A DNA stretch of 64,000 nucleotides, taken from assembly GCA_027946365.1 (NCBI GenBank), contig JAPEUQ010000004.1:2356001-2420000 (forward strand). The letters are read 5' to 3'. Under the pieces are notes generated by a model. It was given only the letters and a program-made list of their open reading frames with translations, was not told where the DNA came from and searched no databases. Of this stretch, positions 23,429-33,659 are shown one piece after another (positions within the stretch are counted from its first letter, which is position 1; each line of letters opens with the position of its first letter). A program made the translations under genes and the position numbers. This stretch comes from Kalmusia sp. IMI 367209. Taxonomy: Eukaryota; Ascomycota; Dothideomycetes; Pleosporales; Didymosphaeriaceae.

Positions 23429-24704
23429 CTAGAAATTATCCGTCTTCCTTGGGCCATGATCTTGCTGTAAAGTAGTCGTCACCATAATCCCATCATGTTT
23501 CGGCGCCGGCGCAAGCCCTTCTTGGCTGCTTGCATCATCGACCCACATTGAGTCCGTTGTATCCAATCCCATATTCTTCCTACTGCGACTCGTTTTGCTT
23601 GAAATCGTATTCAGTACAAATCCTTGTTGGCCTTTGTTCCCAGATCCCCCTTCCTGCTGTTTCTGGTAGCCATACGGATTGTACGAGGACTTCTTGGCCC
23701 GGGCGAGGCGGAACAAGATAGCGAAGGCGGGTACGAACCCGACGATTACAGCTACGACAATTTCAGCGAGTAAGTGGGAAAGATTAGCGAATTAAGCTTA
23801 CCGATCGAGCATTCTACCATTCCCCATATAGCGAGCCATGTACCGTCGATACCCATGTTATACTTGTACACGTTGTTCGTGATTTGAGCCACACGCAGTG
23901 TAGCAATGATAATACACACAGTGCCACTAGCGAACAGGGCGATGACACCGATTTTCTTGCTCCGTGGCATCTGAAGGTTCCAAGTCAACCGAATTGGGAG
24001 TGCCATGACTAGCAAGTATGATTAAGTCTTGTTCAATATAGCTACAATGCGCTATACTTACTCAATAGGTTGGTAAGGGTATCAGCAGCGTAAGAGTACA
24101 GAAGACTAAGGAGCTGTCGCTTGGTAGTCATGTCCTTACAACCGCCGTTAACAAGCAGTGTTACATCGCTGCATGCCGTCAGGAATGCTGCGAAGTTACC
24201 AGCTTGTGTCTAAGCGCATGTCAATGTCTCTGCGAGCATTTCATATCGTGGGGTCTGGCTTACTCCAACACAAATGAACACAATACACCACCACACCCAG
24301 GTATACACCTTCGGAATGCCGGCCAATAACTTCCTGTACATCAAGAGAAAGCTGGCTTTGATACTCCAGAGTAACAACCAGAACAGTAACGGCGCCACGA
24401 AATATCGCCTCGAGACAAATCGTCCGTCCTCTCGAATTGACGGATATAGCGCCAACTTCCCCATCTTTACGTTCGTAAGCCTCGCCGCGGCCGGCGCGAG
24501 CGCGATGTACAACGAGCACATGGCGATATTGCTGATATAGGCAAAAAACACCAGGCCATCTTCGATTGTGGGCCGTCTCGGCGCGACCCAGTAGATCCCA
24601 AGACGTGCGATGGCGAAGAGGGACGTTACACCGATCAGTGCATAACCAGTCGATGTGATCTCAGTCTCTGAGAATGCATCCGGTCGCACGTCGGCCGCAG
24701 CCAT
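23429..24704 (-). CDS. Fungal rhodopsin-domain (SAT4-type) seven-TM membrane protein
   Basis: Four exons: 24704..24264, 24209..24062, 24008..23802, 23751..23429; introns of 54, 53 and 50 nt, all GT-AG; 372 residues. Seven hydrophobic segments follow the pattern of PF20684: TM1 about 18-40, TM2 48-70, TM3 100-122, TM4 across the first intron, TM5 with the family-type DTLTNLLIMALPIRLTW, TM6 KIGVIALFASGTVCIIIATL, and TM7 containing WLAIWGMVECSIAVIVGFVP. A polar cytosolic tail of about 90 residues follows, rich in Ser, Lys and Gln. The family is abundant in filamentous ascomycetes and its ligands are mostly unknown; despite the name no retinal-binding function is established. There is no CFEM domain at the N-terminus. 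Confidence 0.9.
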
Positions 24705-25994
24705 GATGCCGATGGGAACGCACTGGACAAATTCGTCGTGAAAAGTCGAAGGGGGTGAAGATTGTCGCTGTCAGCAATCACTGGGCTAGCAGTTTCATTT
24801 TCTAGGGTTGGGGATTCTTGAAAGGATCACTATTGGCATGGGTGCGGGTTGGCGGCGATGCCGTGCCGTCCCTTATCCTCCGATTAGATTCGACCTTAGA
24901 TTCTGGAACGCATGGCACCCTCTGACAAAGCGCCACTCGTCTGTATGCAGCAGCTTGCGATGCTGCAGGACAAAAATATCGCGCGTGTTTGAGAAGGTAC
25001 AAATAGTGCCAGAGCCTCGGTTCTCTCATATCTCAGGGCAACACATTGTACGCAATGGAGAATAGAGGGCTGCATACTATGCATGAATTCGGATCCGTTT
25101 CGCAAACACTGCGCTCTCAGACAAAGTTTTAGCTGTACTCTGCGCAAGACACCAGTCCATCCGCAGCCCGTTATTTGCGTCATGAATTAGGAAAATTTCA
25201 TGTTTACTCCTCTGTATTATTGTCGGCTAGGAGGTTTGAGGTAATCTGCGCTCAGAGTTTGCTGCAGCGTTTCGTTCAGATGCTACTTTACTGTTTTCGC
25301 ACGTGGCACCCTGAAGTCTGGCGACATATCTGGAATCAGACATTAGTCCTGAACTTGATTACGCATATGGCGAATGCGGTGTAGAAGCATTCATTTCACA
25401 CGGAAGGGAGCGGGATACGACCTGGCGGAGGATTCGGTAGGATCGGACTGATCCTACGTCCAGAAACTCGCGCAAATTTGCACCCGAGGACCTGGATAAA
25501 AATTCCAAACGTTGGGATCGAGGGGGGGAGCATGCTGACGAAAGTTTGTGTCGCGATCGCAAACACCCGAGGCTCCGGCCATCCAAGAGACAAACATCCA
25601 CTCTGTGTATACAACATCTGCACCGCCCAACAACATGGCATGTTGCTGACTGCGGGGTAAGAGCACGAGTCCAGACTGCGCCCCAGATATTGCGGGAGCT
25701 CGTTCAGGGAACGATGTAGCGGTCCGCCAGGCTAGCAATGTCCCACAACAGTTCATGCCTTCCCAGACGGTCCTAACGTCGTTCCAAGCGAACTCGCGTA
25801 GAATGAACCGCAGCTCACCCTCGCCAGCTCCTCGGGTCTTGACTCGTCGGCCAGTCTCGCCACGACCACGGGGTGACAACAGCTGCATATAATGTCCCAC
25901 AGACCCGATGCCAATTCCTCTTCCTTAGGCCGACTCCATTGAACTTGTTGGCTGCTTCCAAGTTCCAATCCCTAGGTGCATACCTTCAGCAAGC
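24705..25994. other. Divergent promoter region
   Basis: About 1.3 kb between the minus-strand rhodopsin-domain gene and the plus-strand FAD oxidase, so both promoters lie here. Short frames only; nothing else recognised. Confidence 0.5.
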
Positions 25995-27641
25995 ATGCGC
26001 CTCCTTTCACTTGTTTCACTTGGCGCCATTGCAGCTGGGCGGGTGCTTGGCCAATCAGAGTTCGAACCTGCCGACTTCAATGCTACGGAGGCGCTCCTGG
26101 CCAATGGGGTCGATCCCTCGATATTATTGAGTTTGGAGAACACACTGGAGGGTTCCGTCTTGGCCAGGACGACCCCCTGCGCTATTGCTGTGAGTATATC
26201 CTCCTGCATATGACGAATACGCTGATTGACCATCGTGCAGTGCGCAACATTGCAGAAGGTCTTCGGTGTTACCAAGCTCTTCACCACGGATGTCTTATCA
26301 TACTGGTCAGCACAGCAGGATGCAGTAACACCCGTCTGCACGTTCAAACCAACAACAGCCCTCGAGGTATCGACGCTCGTCTTGCTGTCGCGCGTTGCCC
26401 AATGCCCATTCGCAGTCAAGGGTGGTGGCCATGCTGCCTTTAAGGGAGCCTCAAATATCGATGGTGGAGTCACCATCTCCCTAGAGAAGTTCAACAAAAT
26501 CCAGGCTTTACCGAGTGGCGTTGCTTCTATCGGTGCTGGTAGTCGATGGTACGATGTCTACACCACCCTTCAGAGGTCCAACCTAGCCGTGGTCGGCGGC
26601 CGCGCATCATCAGTTGGAGTAAGTGGTTTAACGCTAGGAGGCGGCATCTCCCATCATACCAATCTTCGCGGTTTTGCATGCGACAACGTCGCCGAGTACG
26701 AAGTCGTCACTGCATCTGGCCTTATCCTCTATGCCACACCTAAGCAGTATCCTGACCTGTACTGGGCACTCCGTGGAGGCGGCCCCAACTTCGGCATCGT
26801 CACCAACTTCAAGCTCGAAACTTTCTCTCAGGGTCCCATGTGGGGGGGTAGCCGCGATCACACCCCGGATGCGATTCCTGCTGCTCGCAAAGCTTTCGTC
26901 AACATGATCAATAATGCCGCGCAAGACCCGAATGCTGCACACTGGATGATCCATGCCGCTGCTCAGCAGGCCCCTGGTGTGAAGATTGTCAGTTCAGAGC
27001 TCGAGTATCCGAAACAATTCTCCCCATCTTCGCCTCCCGCCATCTTGAAAGAGTATCTCGCCATCCCCGCATATGAAGACAATACCGGGAATCGCACGCT
27101 TGCCGAAATCACCGTTTTGTTGAATGACAGTATGCCGGCTGGGAACAGACAATCGTTCTGGTCTGCCGCTTTTAAGAACGATCTAGGCATGGTGGATTTC
27201 ATTGGCGACTACTTCTTTTCGACGGTCGCTGAAAAATTCCCCGTCGCAAGTATCGCGTATCAATCAATTTCCAAGCCTGCATTAACAGCTATGGCGAGGA
27301 ATGGCGGGAATGCTCTTGGTCTGAAGGCTGCTGACGGACCGTTCTTTCACATCCTCTTGGCTGTCACCTGGCAAGATGCCTCTCAAGATACAGCGGTTTA
27401 CAAAGGTGCGAAGGCGTTCATCGATGCAATTACTGCCGAGGCGAAGAAGCGGAATCTGGCATCAAGTTACATTTACATGAACTACGCGAGTCCTTACCAG
27501 AAGGTCATTGATGGTTACGGATCAGCGAACGTTGCCAAACTGAAGTCGATCGCAGAGAAGTACGATCCGGCCCAGATATTCCAAAAGCTGCAGCCGGGTG
27601 GCTTCAAACTGAACGGGGCACCGTTTGGGACAAATCCATAA
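25995..27641 (+). CDS. Secreted BBE-like (VAO family) FAD-linked oxidoreductase
   Basis: Exons 25995..26189 and 26241..27641, intron 51 nt; 531 residues. An N-terminal signal peptide (MRLLSLVSLGAIAAGRVLGQ) is clear. The PCMH-type FAD domain shows PFAVKGGGHAAF, whose His (about residue 129) is the usual 8-alpha flavin attachment site, then SLEKFN, and VGVSGLTLGGGISHHTNLRG. The second attachment Cys seen in bicovalent BBE enzymes is replaced in GGRASSVGV, so mono-covalent flavin is expected. The C-terminus has the BBE signature YMNYASPYQKVIDGYG and YDPAQIFQKLQPGGFKL. These enzymes oxidise sugars, alcohols or metabolite C-H bonds and reduce oxygen; the substrate is unknown. Only 200 bp separates its stop from the next co-oriented gene, a sirtuin. 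Confidence 0.92.
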
Positions 27642-27795
27642 AAGTACGAATGTCATATACAATCGTTAATAAATAATCTCATAATGTTAGTCAAACTTTT
27701 GATATGCAATGGCTTGACTTACTTCTTGATCAGGCTAGCGCTGATATTCCGCCCTGGCTAAGCCATCTTAGGCTGCCACATTGCCTTGAAGCCTT

Positions 27796-27801
27796 TATAA
27801 A
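27796..27801 (+). promoter_or_regulatory. TATA-like box before the sirtuin gene
   Basis: TATAAA about 41 bp upstream of the sirtuin ATG and 155 bp after the oxidase stop. It suggests the sirtuin has its own promoter rather than depending on readthrough. The short distance to ATG implies a very short leader. Confidence 0.4.
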
Positions 27802-27841
27802 GACACTCTCCGTTGGCCTCAGCACAGTCTAAGTCAGCGTT

Positions 27842-28744
27842 ATGCCAGACGAATCACTCCCGGACTACTCTACCGTGGTATCGGCAACTGGGTTCCTCAA
27901 ACCTCGCGCCTCTCGCTCTATCGCTACCTTTCATGAACATCTTTTGACCTCTCAACGGATTCTCGCTCTGGTCGGTGCCGGTCTTTCTGCTTCATCGGGA
28001 CTTGCTACGTATCGCGGAGCGGGAGGTCTTTGGCGTTCCCACGATGCAGCCCAACTCGCCACTCCGGCCGCATTTGCCGCCGATCCTGCATTGGTTTGGG
28101 AGTTCCATCTGGAGCGATTGAGAGATGTACAAAATGCCAGTCCGAATACTGCACACTATGCACTAGCTGAATTTGCGCGAATGAAACCAGATTTTCTGTC
28201 CTTGACAATGAATGTAGACGATTTGAGTGAGAGGGTGTATCATCCAGAAGAAGGACTTTGGCATTTGCACGGGAGATTAGGAGATGTGAAATGCACCGCT
28301 TGCGACTTGCATCTAAACGGAGATGATGCAATGGCTGCTATAGAGCACCTTCTACAAAGCGATACTACCGTTCCTCTGACTCTTCAAAATGTACCCCATT
28401 GTATAAAGGACGAATGTAAAGATGGGTTGCTTCGACCCGGAATCGTCTGGTTCACGGAATCCCTTTCACGACCTCTGCTCTCTGCAATCGCGAAATGGAT
28501 AGACGATCCGAACGACCCTTCGAAGACGATAGACACCATGCTTGTCATTGGAACCAGCGCGTTAGTGTACCCGGCCACAGCGTACGTCGAAGCGGCGAGG
28601 CGAAAGGGGGCGCGCGTTGCTGTCGTTGATATTGAGAAGGAGGATCCATCGTTATTAGGACTCGCAGAGCAAGACTGGTATTTTCAAGGCGATGCAGCGA
28701 CACTAGTGCCCGATATGTTGAGGCCAATTTTAGGCTCTTCGTGA
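27842..28744 (+). CDS. Divergent class III (SIRT5/CobB-like) sirtuin, NAD-dependent deacylase
   Basis: Single exon, 300 residues. The Rossmann core shows GAGLSASSGLATYRGAGGLW (45-64), TMNVDDLSERV (122-132), catalytic H143 in LHG, four zinc cysteines (C151, C154, C187, C192), LRPGIVWFTE (197-206), and VIGTSALVYPA. It groups by pattern with SIRT5/CobB-type deacylases, which remove acetyl, succinyl or malonyl groups from lysines using NAD+. Oddities: the usual Gln of TQN is Met, the second cysteine pair is C-x4-C instead of C-x2-C, WFGE is WFTE, and the acyl-pocket Tyr-x-x-Arg reads His89-x-x-Arg92. Activity may be altered. No signal or membrane segment seen. Catalytic His and NAD loop are present, so I do not call it dead. 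Confidence 0.9.
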   Translation: MPDESLPDYSTVVSATGFLKPRASRSIATFHEHLLTSQRILALVGAGLSASSGLATYRGAGGLWRSHDAAQLATPAAFAADPALVWEFHLERLRDVQNASPNTAHYALAEFARMKPDFLSLTMNVDDLSERVYHPEEGLWHLHGRLGDVKCTACDLHLNGDDAMAAIEHLLQSDTTVPLTLQNVPHCIKDECKDGLLRPGIVWFTESLSRPLLSAIAKWIDDPNDPSKTIDTMLVIGTSALVYPATAYVEAARRKGARVAVVDIEKEDPSLLGLAEQDWYFQGDAATLVPDMLRPILGSS

Positions 28745-29541
28745 GGGGAGAGACAATGACATCCGAAGAGACCATATAAAAATCAGTACTCTTCTGATGG
28801 CTTCATTTGGACAAAGAAGATTTGAGGAATGAGAGGTAATGTCCGCGTCGGGGTCGTATTGGCTGATCTGAGGCACAGACCTTAAATCTCTTCTTGATGG
28901 TACATTCCTCTGACCGAAGCCTCTTTCCAACATGAACGTTAAAGCCTTTGTGCACGACCAACGATTCGCGCACATATTTATACGTAATCCATTGGGGGGC
29001 ATGTCTGCGACCTGAGGTTCCGATGAGCTCTAGCTGAATAGATGCTTCACATCATGCTTTAGACTCACAACATGTTTGATTTGTGAAAGGCTTGAGCACT
29101 GAAGAGATAATTCAAGCTATGTTATTTTGTTGTTTCATTGAATAACCACGCTCGAACGCATTCAAATAGGATTATCAGGTTTCGAGCGCCGTGCCTTTCT
29201 TAGTGCTCGAAAGTCTCCGGATGACCAGCTGCGTGCACCGGTGCAATATCGCATACCAATGTCCCCGAGGTTCTAACTACGCAGAAAGAGCCAATGCTAT
29301 GGCACCATGACGCTCGAGGACACATATCCCGTAATTACGAATTAGACAACGCATAAAGTACTTTCCGTTCAGCGACCCAGATCAAAAGCCCTCGGCGACT
29401 TGTACGTTGGAAGGAGTGTTTGCCGGACCAATTCTTTGTGCATGTTCATGTTATTTGGTCCTACAAATAGCACCCCTAAAAGTCTCTCAATGCATTCAAA
29501 TCCATCACATCTTCCCCGAAGCTTCGTGTGCATACAGGATC
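28745..29541. other. Intergenic region
   Basis: About 0.8 kb between the sirtuin and the GST-like gene; the frames are short and unconvincing. Presumably holds the terminator of the former and promoter of the latter. Confidence 0.5.
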
Positions 29542-30489
29542 ATGAGCACCATTGAAGACCCCAAGACAACGATTTGGCTCTGGCCTACAGGCCTATTCCC
29601 CCGCCGCATCATTTACTATCTCCGCGCAAAGAACATCACACTTTTTACGCTAAAATCCTACAACATCGATCTCATCACCGTCACGCTTACAGCCATCGGT
29701 CTCGTCTCAAAACAAAGGTACGCAACCCCCTCACCAGCACAAAAAGCAGCTCGAAACCTGCGCTCACCGACACAGATACGAAACGCGCCCTACAAACTCA
29801 TCGTTACCATGTATGCGCGTTAAACACCGCGACGGAGAGACTACATGAGTGCACGAATCCCTCGCTATTATTGGTTGGCTGGAAGAAGTTTTCAGTAGCG
29901 ACGTTAATATCATGGGGGATACGATAGCGCAGCGGACGATAACACGGGATATTTTGAGTTTGTTTGGTGAGGCAGTTGTTTGGTCAACGGTGGAAATTGT
30001 GCATTCTGATGCTTCTGCGACTGTGAGTGTATTTGCCTACTACCCTTCTTCGAAGTATATGCAGGCGCTTATAGTGGGGGACATAGAATTGGTCCGGACT
30101 ACCGGCGAGCGGAATGTCGGCTTCAGCTACAGCGCATGCGCAGACAAAACTGCGGTCCTATCTGGCGAAATTAGAGAGGTGGGTGAGGAGGAATGTGGAG
30201 GGAGGGGCGAAGAGTATTAGTGGGGACGGTGCGGATGTCACGCTTGCCGACATTGCGCTTATGGCCATGGTGAGTTGATCGCGCTGGGGACTGTGTTGGG
30301 GACGTGTGCTGATTGCTATCTTGGATGCAGGTGCAGTACATGAAGGAGTCCTATGGGAGGAATTGGTTTAGAGATTATAGGTTACTGAGGCAGTGGTGTG
30401 AGAGGGCGAAGGGGGAGAAGTGGTACGTTGGGAAGGAGGAGTTGGTGAAGTGTGAAGAAGATGGGTGGGGAAGGGTGCTTGAGAAGTGA
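29542..30489 (+). pseudogene. Glutathione S-transferase-like gene with one in-frame TGA
   Basis: Four exons join in frame: 29542..29717, 29776..30022, 30087..30269, 30331..30489 (introns 58, 64 and 61 nt, GT-AG), giving 254 codons. The start MSTIEDPKTTIWLWPTGLFP then RRIIYYLRAKNI matches a thioredoxin-fold GST N-domain; RYETRPTNSSLPCMRVKH then HESLAIIGWLEEVF is the GST beta-hairpin and E-S pair that binds glutathione. The C-domain follows (WSGLPASGMSASAT; KLRSYLAKLERWVRRN; ADIALMAMVQYMKESYG; YRLLRQWCERAKG). A TGA at 29846..29848 (codon 83) interrupts between DGETT and VHES, exactly where a Trp is expected, so TGG to TGA is the simplest explanation. All else is intact, implying a recent nonsense mutation or a base-call error. 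The context TGA-G is not the TGA-CTA readthrough motif. Confidence 0.75.
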
Positions 30490-30678
30490 ATTCTTGCGAT
30501 GATTTCTCCGAGTGTTCTCCAGCGCTGGTATCACCAACGAATTGTTGCACAGAAGCTCTTCTCTGGGTATTGTATGACATGAAGAAAATTGAGAAATTCC
30601 ATATTCCGTAATGTTACTATACATAAGCAAACCGACATATCATCTCAACGCCTTATCCGCACGTTCAACACGTATGTA

Positions 30679-31188
30679 CTACGCATGCGCTAATCCATGC
30701 TGTCCTGTAACAGGACATACTGAAACCTCGCTAGCCGCCTGCAGGCTCGGATGCGTATGCACTTTCTCCTTGTGATGCTCCACAGTAGCCTTCGTTACCG
30801 GGCACACGTCGTCCTTTCCAGCCTTGCTCGTATCGGGATGGTCTGGAGGCAGGATCGTGGTAGCAGTGCCGACAACGGGACAAATGGCGTCATCCATGGC
30901 CTGGCTCTTGGGCTGTTGGACTGCTGTCTTCAAAGCTGGGCACTCGGTCGCGATGGGAGACTTGGGGTCGGCGATCGGGACTGAGGGGGTGCTTGTGGAG
31001 GTTGTGATGGTGGTCGGTCGTTGCGCCAACTACAGGGCAGGTCTGCTCGGTATTAGGGCAGAGCACAATTAGGTGGGGGTGATGAGACTCTTACCTGGCC
31101 ATCCTTGCTGAGGTCGACTTCGGGGTGGTTTGGAGGGGAGGACGTCGTTCGTGGAGCCGATGACAGGACAAGCGGTAGCGGAAGCCAT
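30679..31188 (-). pseudogene. Small Cys-Pro/His-Pro repeat protein gene with two apparent one-base frameshifts
   Basis: Exon 1 is 31188..31095 and exon 2 is 31042..30679, with a 52-nt GT-AG intron. Read across three frames it encodes a protein of about 152 residues made of a repeated unit: CPVxG, then LP-x-x-HP, then CPV-x-x-AT-x-x-HH, ending H-x-HP. Unit 1 has CPVIG / NHPEVDLSKDGQ / TCPVVGATTDHHHNLHKHP; unit 2 has CPVVG / LPPDHPDTSKAGKDD / VCPVTKATVEHHKEKVHTHP; CPALK and a final CPVTG add further motifs. The frame shifts by one base at the AAA run (31129-31131) and at a run of five C (30985-30989 on the plus strand as G). Both are homopolymers, so sequencing error is as likely as decay. Cys-Pro dipeptides resemble heme regulatory motifs, but function is unknown. 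Confidence 0.6.
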
Positions 31189-32263
31189 GTTGCAGGAGTG
31201 AGGAGGGTGTGATATATTCTTTGTGTGGTGTGCGTGGTATATGATGTGCTGTGGTGTTCTTTGTGCTGTATGGTTCTGCAAAACGGTGAAAGGAGTAGAA
31301 AAGCGAGTTATAAGCAGCGTGAGGGGTATCTAAAGTAGTAGCTGTTAGTGCACCGGATTGCGGCTGCCTTCCGCCAGCTGTGGAGCTGGGGTAGCTTCAT
31401 TTCAGGAACAAGCGTGATGTCATAGGCTGCGTGCGGTCAGCAGAGCCACCTGAAGTGTGATTGGACGATCCATGACATAAGCTATATGTAAGCTCTTTGA
31501 TTGGTCGGACAGAACGCGTGACCTTCTCAACATCGTGCGATCATCAATTGTGATGCAACATCAAACATGAACTAAGTCCACTGTTGTGCTTCGCCCTGCC
31601 GCCATAAATGCGTTGAGAACCACACCTTGAGCTCCTCCATATGGCGCACAAAGTCGCCGCCGTTGCTCTGTTTTACTGGTACCAATGCATCTTCAGATGC
31701 TTTCGTATGGGCCAGACCGCAGAAGAAGTGTTCGGATATATCTTTTCTATTCCCCCCAGAGCAGCGAAGAGGTAAGGATTTTGGAGCAACAGAAGATCAA
31801 ATCTTCAGTCAACGAGAACATGCCGTTGGCAAAATTTGAAGTGGATGGGGATGTGGTGATGAAGGAGCTGATGTTAACTGGGCGGGGTAGAAGGTTGCTG
31901 CCTTTGTTAGGGTTGATGGTGTTCATGTATGATTGCGCATGGGAAGGATTGAAGTTAAATATTACGAAATTCATAATTATAATAGCTCTTTTTCCCAGTA
32001 CTTGAGCCTACGGCTAGATTTACAGCGACTGGGTCAATTGATGGAGTTTAATGAGTCGATTAGCAAAGTTTAGCAAAATCAATAGACGGATTGAGTGAGT
32101 TGAATAATAAGCTTAACTTAGATACATGATTCACTGTTTGATAGTAGCTCAGAGCTAGCCACATAATTGTAGTTCATTGAGATCAACGACACAAAAACTC
32201 AGCTATATACATATTCCAGTAGCAACATAATTCCTCTATCCTGATAGATTCTCTACACATTAC
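31189..32263. other. Intergenic region turning AT-rich
   Basis: About 1.1 kb. Two overlapping plus-strand frames (31627-31839 and 31685-32005) have no recognised domain. Sequence becomes AT-rich after 31950. Probably holds the promoter of the Cys-Pro repeat gene at its left end. Confidence 0.45.
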
Positions 32264-32891
32264 TCAGATATGCTTTTCCTTTTCCATATGTTGTAGAATA
32301 ATTTTGCCAATTTCGATAGGCGAACGATCTTTGCCAAGAGGACACTTGCAGGTACAATCATCACATGGACAGCCACAGACATATCCAACTTTCTCAGCAT
32401 GCTCCATCATCCTATCTTTGCACTGATCGGTACTGAGAGGACGCGTTGCGAGACAAGGCTGCCAGGGATCCTCTAGATGTTGAGGAAGAACTTATACCTT
32501 TTGTTTCTGAGTGAGAGTTACAACGGCTGCCTTCATGTCTTCAAGCTCCTGCGCCATCATAGCAACCTAAAGCTTCAACTTGCTACTCATTACGAGGCTA
32601 GTGTTGAGTAGCCTCATATACATGAAGAGATGTACGAGCAGAACCATCATAAAAGGAAGGTGTACCAGTACCGTAATCAAAGCTGTTGTCAGGGAAGTTA
32701 TACTCGAGAGATGCGTCATTTGAGCTAGCGCCCCAGTAGTCGTTGGTTAGCAAGCCGCTGTTCCAGAAGGCACCATTTGAGTTGCCAATCATGGACCCAT
32801 CATCTGTGAAACCGCTGCTGATCCCAAAGCCAACATCCACAAAGCCGTTGCCATTATATGTTCACCCTTCTGACAGTGTGTAGCTGTCCAT
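32264..32891 (-). pseudogene. Decayed gene relic with RIP-type stops, Cys-rich C-terminus
   Basis: From ATG at 32891 a frame begins MDSYTLSEG, meets TGA at 32864..32862, then continues open through GNGFVDVGFGISSGFTDDGS and an Asn/Gly/Asp/Tyr-rich stretch to a TAG at 32600..32598. A +1 shift then picks up MSSKLKL, TAG (32569..32567), VAMMAQELEDMKAAVVTLTQ, TAA (32494..32492), VLPQHLEDPWQPC, and finally a Cys-rich end with VCGCPCDDCTCKCPLGKD, closing at TGA 32266..32264. Reverting the internal TAG and TAA to CAG and CAA restores a continuous frame, which fits C-to-T RIP at CpA. The N-terminal part resembles a disordered activation domain and the Cys cluster could bind metal. Family not recognised. 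Confidence 0.55.
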
Positions 32892-33026
32892 AGTGCGCTA
32901 ACGTGGGAAGAAGCTTGATAGATAGTCCTGCGAGCTGTTAGTGACCCAGAACGAATGTATAGGCGTGAGAATGAATAGATGGCTTTGTAGCTGTGTTATG
33001 CTTATGGAGCAGCAGAGAAAATTTAC

Positions 33027-33074
33027 AGTAGCGAGAGACAATAGCAGCGAGAGACAATAGCAGCGAGAGACAAC
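33027..33074. repeat. Three-copy 16-bp tandem repeat
   Basis: Three consecutive 16-nt units (33027-33042, 33043-33058, 33059-33074) sharing AGCGAGAGACAA, differing at two positions. A fourth partial echo follows (CAGTAGCGGGG). Confidence 0.85.
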
Positions 33075-33628
33075 AACAGTAGCGGGGAAAAAGGAGAAGA
33101 GTGGACAGAGAGCAGAAGAGCGGCAGAGAGAGAGAGAACACCAAGCGGAATGATAGGCTCTCCAGTGATAGTAAGTCGAAAGAGCGAATATTTTTGAGGA
33201 AGTGGAAAGAGAGAGACCATCATGAGAGTCAACAAAAAACCCGCACCTTTTCTAACTTGGGTGGTGGTTGCCGTGATTGGAAACCTTGCAGGAATTCACG
33301 CCCATAGCATGCTCTATGCGCCTGCCAGGATGATAGCGCAGAATGAAATATAAGAACGAATCATAATACTAGGTTTCTGTCATAAGTAACAAAATAACAA
33401 AAAGTTTTAGGTGGAGGTAAGTACCAATATTGGGCGTGTAAATGTAGACACTACATTTGTTAGGCTGGGCGTTGCCTAGAATACATAGTGAGCTTATCCC
33501 ATGCATCATAAGCTTTAAAACAATACGAGGCCAGTTAAAGATGAGGAGTTCTATTACGTACTATCACCTATAGTCCAAACTTAACCTTACTACCAGGTGA
33601 TTATACATCTCATACATGTAAGACCGGT

Positions 33629-33659
33629 TTGTACTATTATCAATATGATAATAGTACAA
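33629..33659. repeat. 14-bp inverted repeat with 3-bp loop
   Basis: Arms 33629..33642 (TTGTACTATTATCA) and 33646..33659 (its exact complement) flank ATA. A perfect hairpin in AT-rich DNA, possibly a transposon end remnant or hairpin-type relic. Confidence 0.9.
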
